A stretch of DNA of 48,790 nucleotides from Paludibacteraceae bacterium (GTDB taxonomy: Bacteria > Bacteroidota > Bacteroidia > Bacteroidales > Paludibacteraceae), in contig JAFGVL010000047.1 in NCBI GenBank assembly GCA_016938015.1, positions 1-48,790 on the forward strand, written 5' to 3'. Shown here piece after piece: positions 21,799 to 31,089 of the stretch (position 1 is its first letter; every line of letters begins with the position of its first letter). The translations under genes and the position numbers were made by a program. Below the pieces are notes generated by a model that worked only from the letters and a program-made list of their open reading frames with translations, had not been told where the DNA came from and searched no databases.

Positions 21799-21838
21799 AA
21801 AATTCTGTTTGGTTGCTGCTGTAACCAAACAGAATTTT
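21799..21838 (+). promoter_or_regulatory. Long perfect hairpin between atpE and atpF
   Basis: aaaattctgtttggtt (gctgctgt) aaccaaacagaatttt: 16-bp perfect stem, 8-nt loop. Confidence 0.85.
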
Positions 21839-21874
21839 ACTATCCTTAATGATAAACATTTAAAAAATAACACC

Positions 21875-22375
21875 ATGGATTTAGTTACGCCCAATATAGG
21901 ATTAGTATTTTGGACAACCTTAACCTTTATCATACTGTTAGTAATCCTTGGAAAATTTGCGTTTCCGGTAATTACCAATGCTATTGCTAAAAGAAACCAA
22001 CACATTGCCGATTCCATCAAAAAAGCGGATGAAATAACAGCACAATTGGAACAAATTAAAGAAGAGCGTAAAGCAATTATATCGGCCGCAAAAGAGGAGC
22101 AAAATGATATTTTGAAAGAAGTAAATGCCTTGAAAGAAAAACTTCTTCAAGAAGCAAAAGATAAAGCTAAAGCTGAAGCTGTCAAAATTATGGATGAAGC
22201 AAAAATTGCTATCCAACAAGAAAAAGAAAAAGCCTTAAAAGGCATCAAAAATCAAGTAGCATTAATTTCTGTTGACATTGCAGGTAAAGTGCTTAAAAAA
22301 AGCATGGAAGACGACAAAGCTCAACAAGAATATGTGAATAAATTATTGGACGAAGTGAACGTGCTTAACAATTAA
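21875..22375 (+). CDS. atpF: ATP synthase subunit b (ORF track start 21809 overlaps the hairpin; ATG 21875 preferred)
   Basis: MDLVTPNIGLVFWTTLTFIILLVILGKFAFPVI then a charged coiled coil. Confidence 0.94.
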   Translation: MDLVTPNIGLVFWTTLTFIILLVILGKFAFPVITNAIAKRNQHIADSIKKADEITAQLEQIKEERKAIISAAKEEQNDILKEVNALKEKLLQEAKDKAKAEAVKIMDEAKIAIQQEKEKALKGIKNQVALISVDIAGKVLKKSMEDDKAQQEYVNKLLDEVNVLNN

Positions 22376-22378
22376 GAT

Positions 22379-22915
22379 ATGAACGAAGGTAGAATTTCTA
22401 TTCGATATGCACAAGCTCTTTATGCTATGGCAGCTGAAAAGAAGTGTGAAAATGAAATATACGAGCAAATGCTCTTATTAACACAAGCCTTTTTTCAAGT
22501 ACCGGAGTTTTCTGTAGCTTTATCAAACCCTATTTACAGCAAAGAGCAAAAATTAAACTTATTGCTAACTGCTATTGGTAAAGAAATATCAAAAGAATTA
22601 CGCACTTTCTTTGAATTTGTTCTCGAAAAAGGCAGAGAAGAATTTCTCATCTTTTTTAGCATGTCTTACCAAGATATATACCGAAAAGAAAAAAAACTGG
22701 TGGTAGGCGAATTAGTCTCTGCCACTAAGCTTAACGACAAAGCATTACAAAAAATAACCGACTTTGTTAAAGCTAGATACAATCAAAAACTGGAATTAAA
22801 AACCAGTATCAACCCCGATTTAATTGGTGGGTTTGTTTTCGAAGTGAATAATCAACGCATGGATGCCAGTATCAAAGAAGAATTGAAAAAGATACAAGCA
22901 AGCATGACGGCTTAA
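22379..22915 (+). CDS. atpH: ATP synthase subunit delta
   Basis: ISIRYAQALYAMA...; NPDLIGGFVFEVNNQRMDASIKEELKKI. Confidence 0.95.
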   Translation: MNEGRISIRYAQALYAMAAEKKCENEIYEQMLLLTQAFFQVPEFSVALSNPIYSKEQKLNLLLTAIGKEISKELRTFFEFVLEKGREEFLIFFSMSYQDIYRKEKKLVVGELVSATKLNDKALQKITDFVKARYNQKLELKTSINPDLIGGFVFEVNNQRMDASIKEELKKIQASMTA

Positions 22916-22956
22916 GTATGAAAAATAAAATAATAACAACATAAAATTATTGCGCT

Positions 22957-24543
22957 ATGTCCGCTATCAAACCAAGCGAAATTTTTGATATTCTTAAACA
23001 ACAATTACAAGGATTGGAAAGCAACCTTGAATTGCAAGAAGTCGGTAAAGTACTACAAGTGAGTGATGGTGTAGCCCGTATATACGGACTAAACAATGTT
23101 CAATCGAATGAGATTATCGAATTCGAAAACGGCATGAACGGAGTAGTATTAAACCTGGAAGAAGATAATGTTGGAGCCGTACTATTCGGGTCTACAGAAA
23201 AAATAAAAGAAGGTTTCTCGGTAAAACGAACCGGACGTATTGCCTCTATTCAAGTAGGCGAAGGCATGTTAGGTCGGGTAGTTGATACACTGGGTAATCC
23301 TATCGACGGTAAAGGACCTATTACGGGTATAACTTACGAAATGCCCTTGGAAAGAAAAGCGCCCGGAGTTATTTTCCGTCAGCCGGTAACAGAGCCACTG
23401 CAAACCGGTTTGAAGGCTATCGACTCTCAAATTCCAATCGGTCGCGGTCAGCGTGAGTTAATCATTGGCGACCGTCAAACAGGGAAAACAGCCATTGCTA
23501 TTGATACCATTATCAACCAACGCGAAAATTTTGAAAAAGGAGAGCCCGTTTATTGCATTTATGTAGGAATCGGACAAAAGGGTTCTACTATTGCCAATTT
23601 AGTGCAAACCTTAGAAAAACACGGTGCTCTCGATTATACTATTATTGTAGCAGCTTCTGCATCAGACCCTGCGGCTATGCAATTCTATGCTCCATATACA
23701 GGTGCTGCTATTGGTGAATTTTTCCGCGATTCGGGACGCCATGCTTTGGCAATATACGATGACTTATCAAAACAAGCGGTGGCTTACCGTGAAGTTTCGT
23801 TGATTCTACGTCGTCCTCCGGGTCGTGAAGCCTATCCGGGAGATGTGTTTTATTTACACTCTCGTTTATTGGAACGTGCCGCTAAAATCATCAAATCCGA
23901 TGAGGTTGCCAAACAAATGAACGATTTACCTGAATCAATGAAACCTCTTATTAAAGGGGGTGGCTCATTAACAGCACTTCCAATTATTGAGACTCAAGCA
24001 GGTGATGTATCGGCATATATTCCAACTAACGTAATTTCTATTACCGACGGTCAAATTTTCTTGGATTCCGACTTGTTTAACTCAGGTATTCGTCCGGCTA
24101 TCAACGTAGGTATCTCCGTTTCTCGTGTAGGGGGTAATGCTCAATCAAAAGCAATGAAGAAGGTTGCCGGAACTTTAAAATTGGATCAGGCGCAATTCCG
24201 CGAATTGGAGGCATTCTCTAAATTCGGTTCCGACCTCGACCCTGTAACAAAAGCAGTTCTGGATAAAGGATCAAAAAATGTTGAAATTTTAAAACAAGGA
24301 CAGTATTCTCCCATTCCGGTAGAAAAACAAATTGCCATTATTTATTTGGGAACCAAAGGTTTATTATCAAACGTACCCATTAACGAAGTGGTCAACTTTG
24401 AAAAATTATTCTTGCAACTATTAGAAATGAAATACCAAAAAGAAGTATTGGATGTTTTAAAATCGGGTGTTATTAATGACGATGTTATTAAAATACTTGA
24501 GAAAGAAGCAAAACAATTAATAGAAGCTGAATACGGAAAATAA
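22957..24543 (+). CDS. atpA: ATP synthase subunit alpha
   Basis: [52 protein letters not shown]. Confidence 0.98.
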   Translation: MSAIKPSEIFDILKQQLQGLESNLELQEVGKVLQVSDGVARIYGLNNVQSNEIIEFENGMNGVVLNLEEDNVGAVLFGSTEKIKEGFSVKRTGRIASIQVGEGMLGRVVDTLGNPIDGKGPITGITYEMPLERKAPGVIFRQPVTEPLQTGLKAIDSQIPIGRGQRELIIGDRQTGKTAIAIDTIINQRENFEKGEPVYCIYVGIGQKGSTIANLVQTLEKHGALDYTIIVAASASDPAAMQFYAPYTGAAIGEFFRDSGRHALAIYDDLSKQAVAYREVSLILRRPPGREAYPGDVFYLHSRLLERAAKIIKSDEVAKQMNDLPESMKPLIKGGGSLTALPIIETQAGDVSAYIPTNVISITDGQIFLDSDLFNSGIRPAINVGISVSRVGGNAQSKAMKKVAGTLKLDQAQFRELEAFSKFGSDLDPVTKAVLDKGSKNVEILKQGQYSPIPVEKQIAIIYLGTKGLLSNVPINEVVNFEKLFLQLLEMKYQKEVLDVLKSGVINDDVIKILEKEAKQLIEAEYGK

Positions 24544-24569
24544 ACTAACCATTATTTAAAAAACAGCAT

Positions 24570-25445
24570 ATGGCTTCATTAAAAGAAGTTAGAGGTAGAA
24601 TTGCATCAGTAAGTTCCACAAAAAAGATTACAAGTGCAATGAAGATGGTTTCGGCAGCAAAATTGCGTCGAGCACAAGATGCTATAACCAACTACTTACC
24701 CTACCAAGAAAAATTAGCAAAAACATTGGAGGATTTTTTAACCTATTCTACCGATGATTTAAGCATTCCGTTAGCAGATATGCGCCCCATTAAAAAAGTA
24801 GCTATTATTGCTATCTCTTCTAATGGCAGCTTGTGTGGTGCGTTTAACAGCAATGTTATTAAAAAAACAGATGAGCTAATCCGCAACTACGAAGATGTTT
24901 CTAAAGAAAATATTTGCTTTTATACTATTGGAAAAAAAATATCAGAATCTTTAGCTAAAAGAGGATATAATGTAAAAGGCAGGTATGATAAATTGGTAGA
25001 TAAAGCAGATTATGAACAAGTTGCTGCTATTATTGACGAAGTAATTGGATTGTTTCTTAATAAGGAGATTGATTGTGTTGAGCTCGTGTATAACCACTTT
25101 AAAAATGCTGCAGTACAGTTAATAGCCCACGAAATTGTGTTGCCGCTTACCAAAAGCGTTACCGAAAAAACAGACGGAAAAGCACTAGACTATATCTTAG
25201 AACCAAACAAGGAATATTTAATAAAACAGCTGGTGCCTACGGTATTGAGGTTACGTTTATACAGTGCTATTCTAGATTCCATAGCTGCCGAACATGGTGC
25301 CAGAACAACAGCTATGCAAACAGCTACCGACAATGCCGAAGATTTGATATTTGACTTAAAACTCAAATACAACAAAGCTCGACAAGAAGCAATTACCAAA
25401 GAAATTATTGATATAGTAGGTGGAGCCGAAGCTCTACGCTCATAA
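24570..25445 (+). CDS. atpG: ATP synthase subunit gamma
   Basis: MASLKEVRGRIASVSSTKKITSAMKMVSAAKLRRAQ; ARTTAMQTATDNAED. Confidence 0.97.
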   Translation: MASLKEVRGRIASVSSTKKITSAMKMVSAAKLRRAQDAITNYLPYQEKLAKTLEDFLTYSTDDLSIPLADMRPIKKVAIIAISSNGSLCGAFNSNVIKKTDELIRNYEDVSKENICFYTIGKKISESLAKRGYNVKGRYDKLVDKADYEQVAAIIDEVIGLFLNKEIDCVELVYNHFKNAAVQLIAHEIVLPLTKSVTEKTDGKALDYILEPNKEYLIKQLVPTVLRLRLYSAILDSIAAEHGARTTAMQTATDNAEDLIFDLKLKYNKARQEAITKEIIDIVGGAEALRS

Positions 25446-25450
25446 AACAG

Positions 25451-25483
25451 AAACGCTTGAAAAAAATTTCAAGCGTTTTTTAT
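25451..25483. terminator. Bidirectional terminator between convergent atpG and cobB
   Basis: aaacgcttgaaa...tttcaagcgttttt inverted repeat. Confidence 0.85.
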
Positions 25484-26148
25484 AAAAGCAAATTGATTAA
25501 TTCACTCACTCCTTCTGAAGCTCCTTTATTAATAAACAGTACTTCTTTTTTGGTTATTACCTCGTTGGGGTCTATCAAATAAATGGGGCAATCTTTTTTT
25601 ACATAATCAAGCAAGCCTGCTGCCGGATATACATTTAACGATGTTCCTATCACTACAAAAATATCTGCCATCTGTGTAATTTGAATGGCTTTATCCATAG
25701 CAAGAACAGCTTCGCCAAACCAAACAATAAAAGGGCGCATGGGTGTTCCATTTATTTTCTCTTCAGATGTTGTGTTACGATAACCGATATCTATTACTTG
25801 CGACTTATCCGAATTACACACTTTAGTTAATTCTCCGTGCAAATGCAACACATTAGAACTGCCGGCTCTCTCATGGAAATTATCCACATTTTGAGTAACA
25901 ATATGCACCTCATAAAATTTTTCGAGGGCTACCAAGCCAATATGCGCTTTATTAGGTTTGCAGTGTTCTAATTGAGCTCTACGTTGATTGTAAAAATCTA
26001 TTACCAACTCCGGATTACGTTGCCATGCTTCAGGCGTTGCTACATCTTCAATGCGGTATTGATCCCACAATCCCCCACTATCTCTAAAGGTACTAATACC
26101 ACTTTCGGCACTAATACCGGCTCCTGAAAGAACAACTAATTTCTTCAC
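25480..26148 (-). CDS. cobB: NAD-dependent deacylase (sirtuin)
   Basis: LSGAGISAESGISTFRDSGGLW; TQNVDNFHERAGSSNVLHLHGEL. Confidence 0.95.
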   Translation of the reverse strand: MKKLVVLSGAGISAESGISTFRDSGGLWDQYRIEDVATPEAWQRNPELVIDFYNQRRAQLEHCKPNKAHIGLVALEKFYEVHIVTQNVDNFHERAGSSNVLHLHGELTKVCNSDKSQVIDIGYRNTTSEEKINGTPMRPFIVWFGEAVLAMDKAIQITQMADIFVVIGTSLNVYPAAGLLDYVKKDCPIYLIDPNEVITKKEVLFINKGASEGVSELINLLL

Positions 26149-26177
26149 TCCTTATTTATTTCATAATTCAACAATTT

Positions 26178-26185
26178 CAAATTTA
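26178..26185 (-). promoter_or_regulatory. -7 box (TAAATTTG) of cobB
   Basis: Reverse complement of caaattta, 29 nt upstream of the start. Confidence 0.5.
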
Positions 26186-26230
26186 AAAAAAGATTGTACA
26201 TTTACCAAAACATTTTTAATCCTTACTACT

Positions 26231-27601
26231 ATGAAAAAACAGATTATTGGGAATTGTGTGTGCATACTTTTAACTTTACTTATTTGCCAATCTGCTTTAG
26301 CACAAGATTTTTACCCCGAAGCCAAACGCGATGAAATTTTAAAAAACATTAAAGCTCCGGCAATTCCGGCATTCAAAATTAAGCTTAAAAAGAAAGGGAC
26401 AAAAAACGACTCCATTACCGATAACCGAAAGGTATTTCAACAAGCATTTGCAAAAGCAAAAGCAAAAGGAGGAGCACATATTATTGTACCTGCCGGCACT
26501 TACTTTATTAACGGACCACTGCACTTAGAAAGCAATATCTGTTTAGAACTACAAAAAGGAGCTCGTTTAAAATTTACCGATAATACCGACAGTTATTTAC
26601 CGGTAGTATTAACAAGTTGGGAAGGCACTTTCCTTTACAACTACTCGCCCTTTATCTATGCGTATCAAAAAGAAAATATTTCTATCATTGGCGAAGGCAC
26701 GATAGACGGAAATGCCATGAAAAGCTTTAGCACATGGAAACCCAATCAAAAAGCCTCTTTACAACTAAGTAGAGATTACAACCATAACAGCACACCAATA
26801 AAAGAACGAATTTTTGGCAAAGGGCATTTTTTACGTCCTCATTTGGTGCAATTTTTCGAGTGTAAAAACATTTTGGTAGAAGGAGTTACAGTTACCAACT
26901 CTCCTTTTTGGTGCATTCATTTAGTAAAATCAGAAAACGCTACTTTTAGAGCCATAAATTTTATTGCCAAACTGGTAAATAACGATGGTATAGACCCCGA
27001 ATATTCAAAAAATATCTTGATTGAAAACATCAACTTTAATAATGGCGACGATAATGTGGCAATTAAAGCCGGTCGTGACACAGAAGGTAGAGCCACAGCA
27101 ATTCCATCAGAAAACATTATTATTCGCAACTGTAAATTTAAAGGTTTACACGGAGTGGTAATGGGCAGTGAAATGTCGGCCGGAGTACAAAATATATTTG
27201 TAGAAAACTGTGGCGTAGGTGGTTATTTAAAACGGGGTATTTATTTAAAATCAAATCCCGATAGAGGCGGTTTTATTCGCAATATTTATGTAAAAAATGT
27301 AGAGTTAGGTGATGTGGAAGATTGCTTCTTTATCACTTCTTTTTACCATGGAGAAGGCACCGCCGGATTAATTACCGACATCAGAGATATTTTCATACAA
27401 AATGTTACCTGTAAAAAAGCCAGCTACGGAGGTATTGTTATCCAAGGTTTCCCGGGTAAACCTATTAAAGATATTTACCTTAAAAACATTACTATTGATG
27501 ATGCAAAAGTACCTCTAAGCTTAACCAACACAGAGGAGATTAGAATGAGTAATGTAAGTATAGGAGGAATTGTAACAGCAGCCCCTAGTACTGCTCAATA
27601 A
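26231..27601 (+). CDS. Exported glycoside hydrolase family 28 (polygalacturonase-like)
   Basis: Signal peptide; NNDGIDPE, NGDDNVAIKAG, HGVVMGSE, RGIYLKS motifs. Confidence 0.88.
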   Translation: MKKQIIGNCVCILLTLLICQSALAQDFYPEAKRDEILKNIKAPAIPAFKIKLKKKGTKNDSITDNRKVFQQAFAKAKAKGGAHIIVPAGTYFINGPLHLESNICLELQKGARLKFTDNTDSYLPVVLTSWEGTFLYNYSPFIYAYQKENISIIGEGTIDGNAMKSFSTWKPNQKASLQLSRDYNHNSTPIKERIFGKGHFLRPHLVQFFECKNILVEGVTVTNSPFWCIHLVKSENATFRAINFIAKLVNNDGIDPEYSKNILIENINFNNGDDNVAIKAGRDTEGRATAIPSENIIIRNCKFKGLHGVVMGSEMSAGVQNIFVENCGVGGYLKRGIYLKSNPDRGGFIRNIYVKNVELGDVEDCFFITSFYHGEGTAGLITDIRDIFIQNVTCKKASYGGIVIQGFPGKPIKDIYLKNITIDDAKVPLSLTNTEEIRMSNVSIGGIVTAAPSTAQ

Positions 27602-27618
27602 ATGTTCAATTTCAGCAT

Positions 27619-27650
27619 AAAAAAACCAGCCTCATCAAGCTGGTTTTTCT
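27619..27650 (+). terminator. Terminator after GH28
   Basis: aaaaaccagc(ctcatcaa)gctggtttttcttttt. Confidence 0.85.
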
Positions 27651-27677
27651 TTTTCAAGTTATTCCATAAAAAAGACC

Positions 27678-27685
27678 TACTTTTG
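27678..27685 (+). promoter_or_regulatory. -7 box (TACTTTTG) of DEAD-box helicase
   Basis: Matches TAnnTTTG, 22 nt upstream of the ATG. Confidence 0.55.
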
Positions 27686-27707
27686 CAAACAACTAAAGAA
27701 TAACTAA

Positions 27708-29066
27708 ATGAATACTTTTGAAAATCTCAAACTTACCAAACAATTACAACTTGCTATAAAAGAATTAGGTTTTACTCAACCTACTCCTATTCAAATTCAA
27801 TCATTCCCCGTTATTCTTTCAGGAAAAGATATAGTAGGTGTTGCCCAAACCGGCACCGGCAAAACGCTGGCATATTTACTGCCTCTACTAAATGAATATA
27901 CGTTTAGAAAATCAAATAACCCCAGAATAGTGATACTTGTACCCACTCGTGAATTAGTGGTGCAAGTTGTTGAAATGATACATGAACTTTGCAAATACAT
28001 TACCATTCGTGTTATTGGGGTATATGGAGGCACAAATATAAACACACAAAAAGAAGCCGTATCAAAAGGCGTAGATATTATAGTAGGTACACCGGGTAGG
28101 TTATACGACCTAGCTCTAACTAGAGTATTGCAACTAAGTGAAGTGAAGAAACTAGTAATTGATGAGGTAGATGTAATGTTGGATGGAGGGTTCCGCTATC
28201 AGCTTTCCAATATCTTTGATTTGATACCTACTAAGCGACAAAGTATTATGTTCTCGGCAAGTATGACAGATGAAGTGGATGAACTCATTGAGGATTTCTT
28301 TATTTCTCCATCCAAAATTACTATTGCTATAAGCGGTACTCGCTTAGAAAATATTGACCAAAAGTGCTATAGTGTGCCCAATTTTTACACCAAATGTAAT
28401 TTATTGAAGCATCTCCTTAACAATAGAGAAGAGTTTAACAAAGTGCTTGTATTTGTTTCAAGTAAAAAGTTTGCAGATAGATTATTCGAAACATTGGAAG
28501 ACGATTTCGGACCTGAGACAGGCGTTATTCACTCCAATAAATCACAAAACTACAGACTAGAAACCATCCGTGAGTTTGAAGAAGGCATTACCCGTATTTT
28601 AATAGCTACAGATATTGTAGCCCGTGGCTTAGATTTTGACAACGTATCACACGTTATTAACTTTGACACCCCTTCGTATCCGGAAAACTATATGCATCGC
28701 ATAGGCCGTTCGGGAAGAGCTGAGCAAGCAGGTAAAACTATCTTATTCTACACCGAAAAAGAAATTTTAGCTAAAGAGGCTATTGAAAAACTGATGAACT
28801 ATAAGATACCTGAAGTAGGCATCCCCAAAACCGTTGAAATATCAAAACGTCTTACCATTGAAGAGCGTCCGGATTTAACCACAGGCAGTAGTTTTGATAT
28901 TGGTAAAAAAAGAGCTCAAAAAGAAGAATCTGCTTTCCATGAAAAATTAGAGAAAAACAAAAAAGTAAATCTTGGAAGCAAATACCGAAGAGAACCGAAG
29001 GTTTTTAAAAAGCGACTAACCAAAGGAGATAAAATAGGAAATAGGATACATGCTAAAAGGAAATAA
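27708..29066 (+). CDS. DEAD-box family RNA helicase (DEVD variant)
   Basis: Q motif; AQTGTGKT; PTRELVVQV; VIDEVDVML; HRIGRSGRAEQAG. Confidence 0.94.
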   Translation: MNTFENLKLTKQLQLAIKELGFTQPTPIQIQSFPVILSGKDIVGVAQTGTGKTLAYLLPLLNEYTFRKSNNPRIVILVPTRELVVQVVEMIHELCKYITIRVIGVYGGTNINTQKEAVSKGVDIIVGTPGRLYDLALTRVLQLSEVKKLVIDEVDVMLDGGFRYQLSNIFDLIPTKRQSIMFSASMTDEVDELIEDFFISPSKITIAISGTRLENIDQKCYSVPNFYTKCNLLKHLLNNREEFNKVLVFVSSKKFADRLFETLEDDFGPETGVIHSNKSQNYRLETIREFEEGITRILIATDIVARGLDFDNVSHVINFDTPSYPENYMHRIGRSGRAEQAGKTILFYTEKEILAKEAIEKLMNYKIPEVGIPKTVEISKRLTIEERPDLTTGSSFDIGKKRAQKEESAFHEKLEKNKKVNLGSKYRREPKVFKKRLTKGDKIGNRIHAKRK

Positions 29067-29101
29067 AAAAACCAGCTCGACAAAATATTGGACAGTGTCT
29101 T

Positions 29102-29869
29102 TTATAATAATGTCAATTGACGATTTGATATTCTTAATGGCTTTATTTCAGGCTTCGCTTGATAAATCTTTCCTTCGAGCAACTTACCATTTGCCTTTTT
29201 ACTTCTTTTCTCTCCATCTGCTCCCCAAGTTCCCCATTGTTTGAAAAAGAAAGCCACATTTTGTTTCTCACATTGATTTTTAATATTTAAAACCCAATCT
29301 CCACTCATCGGTCTTGCTTTACTTCCACTCTCTCCTCCTACTATAACCCAATCAATATTCTCAAAATTTAAAACACCTAAATCTTCTAAAAGAGGTTCAC
29401 AAGAAAGAAATAGTACTGATGCTTTCAATTGACGAAGAAAATCAATTCTAAATTTTGAAGCTTGATTTTCAACTGTAACACCCAACCAAGCATTTTCTGG
29501 TATGCTCTTATCTTTGAAATACTCAAACATTCTCTCTGCTCTTTTGGTAAGTAATTGATAGCGATGTTGAGGAGAAGATTCGATTGTTTTCATAACCTTG
29601 TCCACATAAGAGAATGGAACATCTTTATGAAATAAATCACTCATTGAGTTTACAAAAATGGTATGTGATTTCTTCCATTTCAAAGGTTCACCTAATACAT
29701 CTTCATGTAATCGAAGATTAAACCCATTTGAATATTTCTCAACGCCCATAGCACAGAGTCTTCGAGCCATAACCTCAGCATAGCAGTTCTGACATCCGGC
29801 AGACAACTTAGTGCAACCCGTTACTGGGTTCCAAGTTGTATCTGTCCATTCTATTTTAGTTGTTTTCAT
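29102..29869 (-). CDS. DUF5131 / phage Gp37-Gp68 family three-Cys protein
   Basis: MKTTKIEWTDTTWNPVTGCTKLSAGCQNCYAEVMARRL; NVWLGVTVE-like (NAWLGVTVENQ); LSCEPLLED; DWVIVGGESG. Confidence 0.9.
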   Translation of the reverse strand: MKTTKIEWTDTTWNPVTGCTKLSAGCQNCYAEVMARRLCAMGVEKYSNGFNLRLHEDVLGEPLKWKKSHTIFVNSMSDLFHKDVPFSYVDKVMKTIESSPQHRYQLLTKRAERMFEYFKDKSIPENAWLGVTVENQASKFRIDFLRQLKASVLFLSCEPLLEDLGVLNFENIDWVIVGGESGSKARPMSGDWVLNIKNQCEKQNVAFFFKQWGTWGADGEKRSKKANGKLLEGKIYQAKPEIKPLRISNRQLTLL

Positions 29870-30996
29870 TTATCTTCAAATTTAATCTGATATTCTTTAA
29901 TTTTATGAATATTTGTTGAAGAATTATTAACAGCTCCTATTCTTTTTACAATACCTTGTTTTTCCAATTCTTTTATGACAACTGTAAACAACTCTGGTAA
30001 ACATCTTTTCTTTAAAACCATTTTAAGTCCAGAAATATTGTCCGTTATTTGTTTTGAAATAATAGCTTGCTTTATTTCTTCTTTTACTTTTTGTTTTTTA
30101 TAGGTTTCATTTACATCATGAAATAGACTTCCTGCTTCATAATCATTATCAATATTACAATTTGAGTCACCAGAAAGTTTATCTTTCTCCCAACAAACAC
30201 TTAGAAACTTCTCCATACCCAAAGTATGATTAGTTCCAAAGATTAATCCCCAATAATTAGAACCTTTTTTAATGGTATAATGATGTAAATAATACTCCTT
30301 TCTTTCAGGTATTAGGCGTTCAAAATAATCTGCAATTATTCGATGGCATTCTTTAGGTCTTTTTTCATCAAAATCTAAATTCTCAGTCTTGATGTATTGC
30401 TTTACAGAAGGATGATTTTTAAATCTCTTAATAAATGAAGATGAAATGAAAAATATAAAATCCGTTTTAGGAGCATTAACAAGTTCTTTGAATATTTGAT
30501 CATCTACCTGACTAAAACCATATTGATCAAGAAGAATAAATTTACCAAAGTTCTTATTATTTAAAACTTTTTTGAAATTGTCTTTTTGAAAAACCTCTTG
30601 AAATTCTAAGTTCTCGAAAAATAGTTTATATATACAATCTGTATTACAATTCTTTTCTTTACAACTATCCAAAAAGATAGTTGCATTCTTTTTAAGATAT
30701 TTAGATTTTGATTTTACTTTCTCATTAAATGCAAAAACAACTTCTTTATTATTTTTAACAACACTTTGACAATACTTACAATTTTCTCCTTTTGCCTCTT
30801 TAAGCAAAATTAATGGTGAACCTAGATTACCCATAGAATCTAACCCACTGCCAGCAAAAAAATCATAAATAAAAACCTTTTTAATATATTGATTGTAGAG
30901 AAAAACAGGAAGCCATTCTCTAAAACATTCAGCAAATATTTCAAGTTTTAGTTTTGTTTCTTCAGGGAACTCGTCCTTATTAATATCTTTTGCCAT
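29866..30996 (-). CDS. tcmP: Three-Cys-motif partner protein TcmP-like
   Basis: KLKLEIFAECFREWLPVFLYNQYIKKVFIYDFFAGSGLDSMGNLGSPL; FILLDQYGFSQV; next to DUF5131 with ATGA overlap. Confidence 0.85.
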   Translation of the reverse strand: MAKDINKDEFPEETKLKLEIFAECFREWLPVFLYNQYIKKVFIYDFFAGSGLDSMGNLGSPLILLKEAKGENCKYCQSVVKNNKEVVFAFNEKVKSKSKYLKKNATIFLDSCKEKNCNTDCIYKLFFENLEFQEVFQKDNFKKVLNNKNFGKFILLDQYGFSQVDDQIFKELVNAPKTDFIFFISSSFIKRFKNHPSVKQYIKTENLDFDEKRPKECHRIIADYFERLIPERKEYYLHHYTIKKGSNYWGLIFGTNHTLGMEKFLSVCWEKDKLSGDSNCNIDNDYEAGSLFHDVNETYKKQKVKEEIKQAIISKQITDNISGLKMVLKKRCLPELFTVVIKELEKQGIVKRIGAVNNSSTNIHKIKEYQIKFEDK

Positions 30997-31019
30997 TTTG
31001 AATTAATTGATTACACTCA

Positions 31020-31027
31020 CAAACATA
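31020..31027 (-). promoter_or_regulatory. -7 box (TATGTTTG) of the tcmP-DUF5131 cassette
   Basis: Reverse complement of caaacata, about 23 nt upstream of tcmP ATG. Confidence 0.5.
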
Positions 31028-31038
31028 CTAAAAAAAAG

Positions 31039-31067
31039 AAAACCACCTTGCAAAACAAGGTGGTTTT
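31039..31067 (-). terminator. Terminator after pnp
   Basis: aaaaccaccttg(caaaa)caaggtggtttt. Confidence 0.85.
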
Positions 31068-31089
31068 TCAATATCTACAAAGCCAAATC

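Noticed and set aside
21809-21874. N-terminal 22 aa extension of the atpF ORF
   Set aside because: Runs through the atpE/atpF hairpin; ATG 21875 gives a canonical subunit b N terminus.
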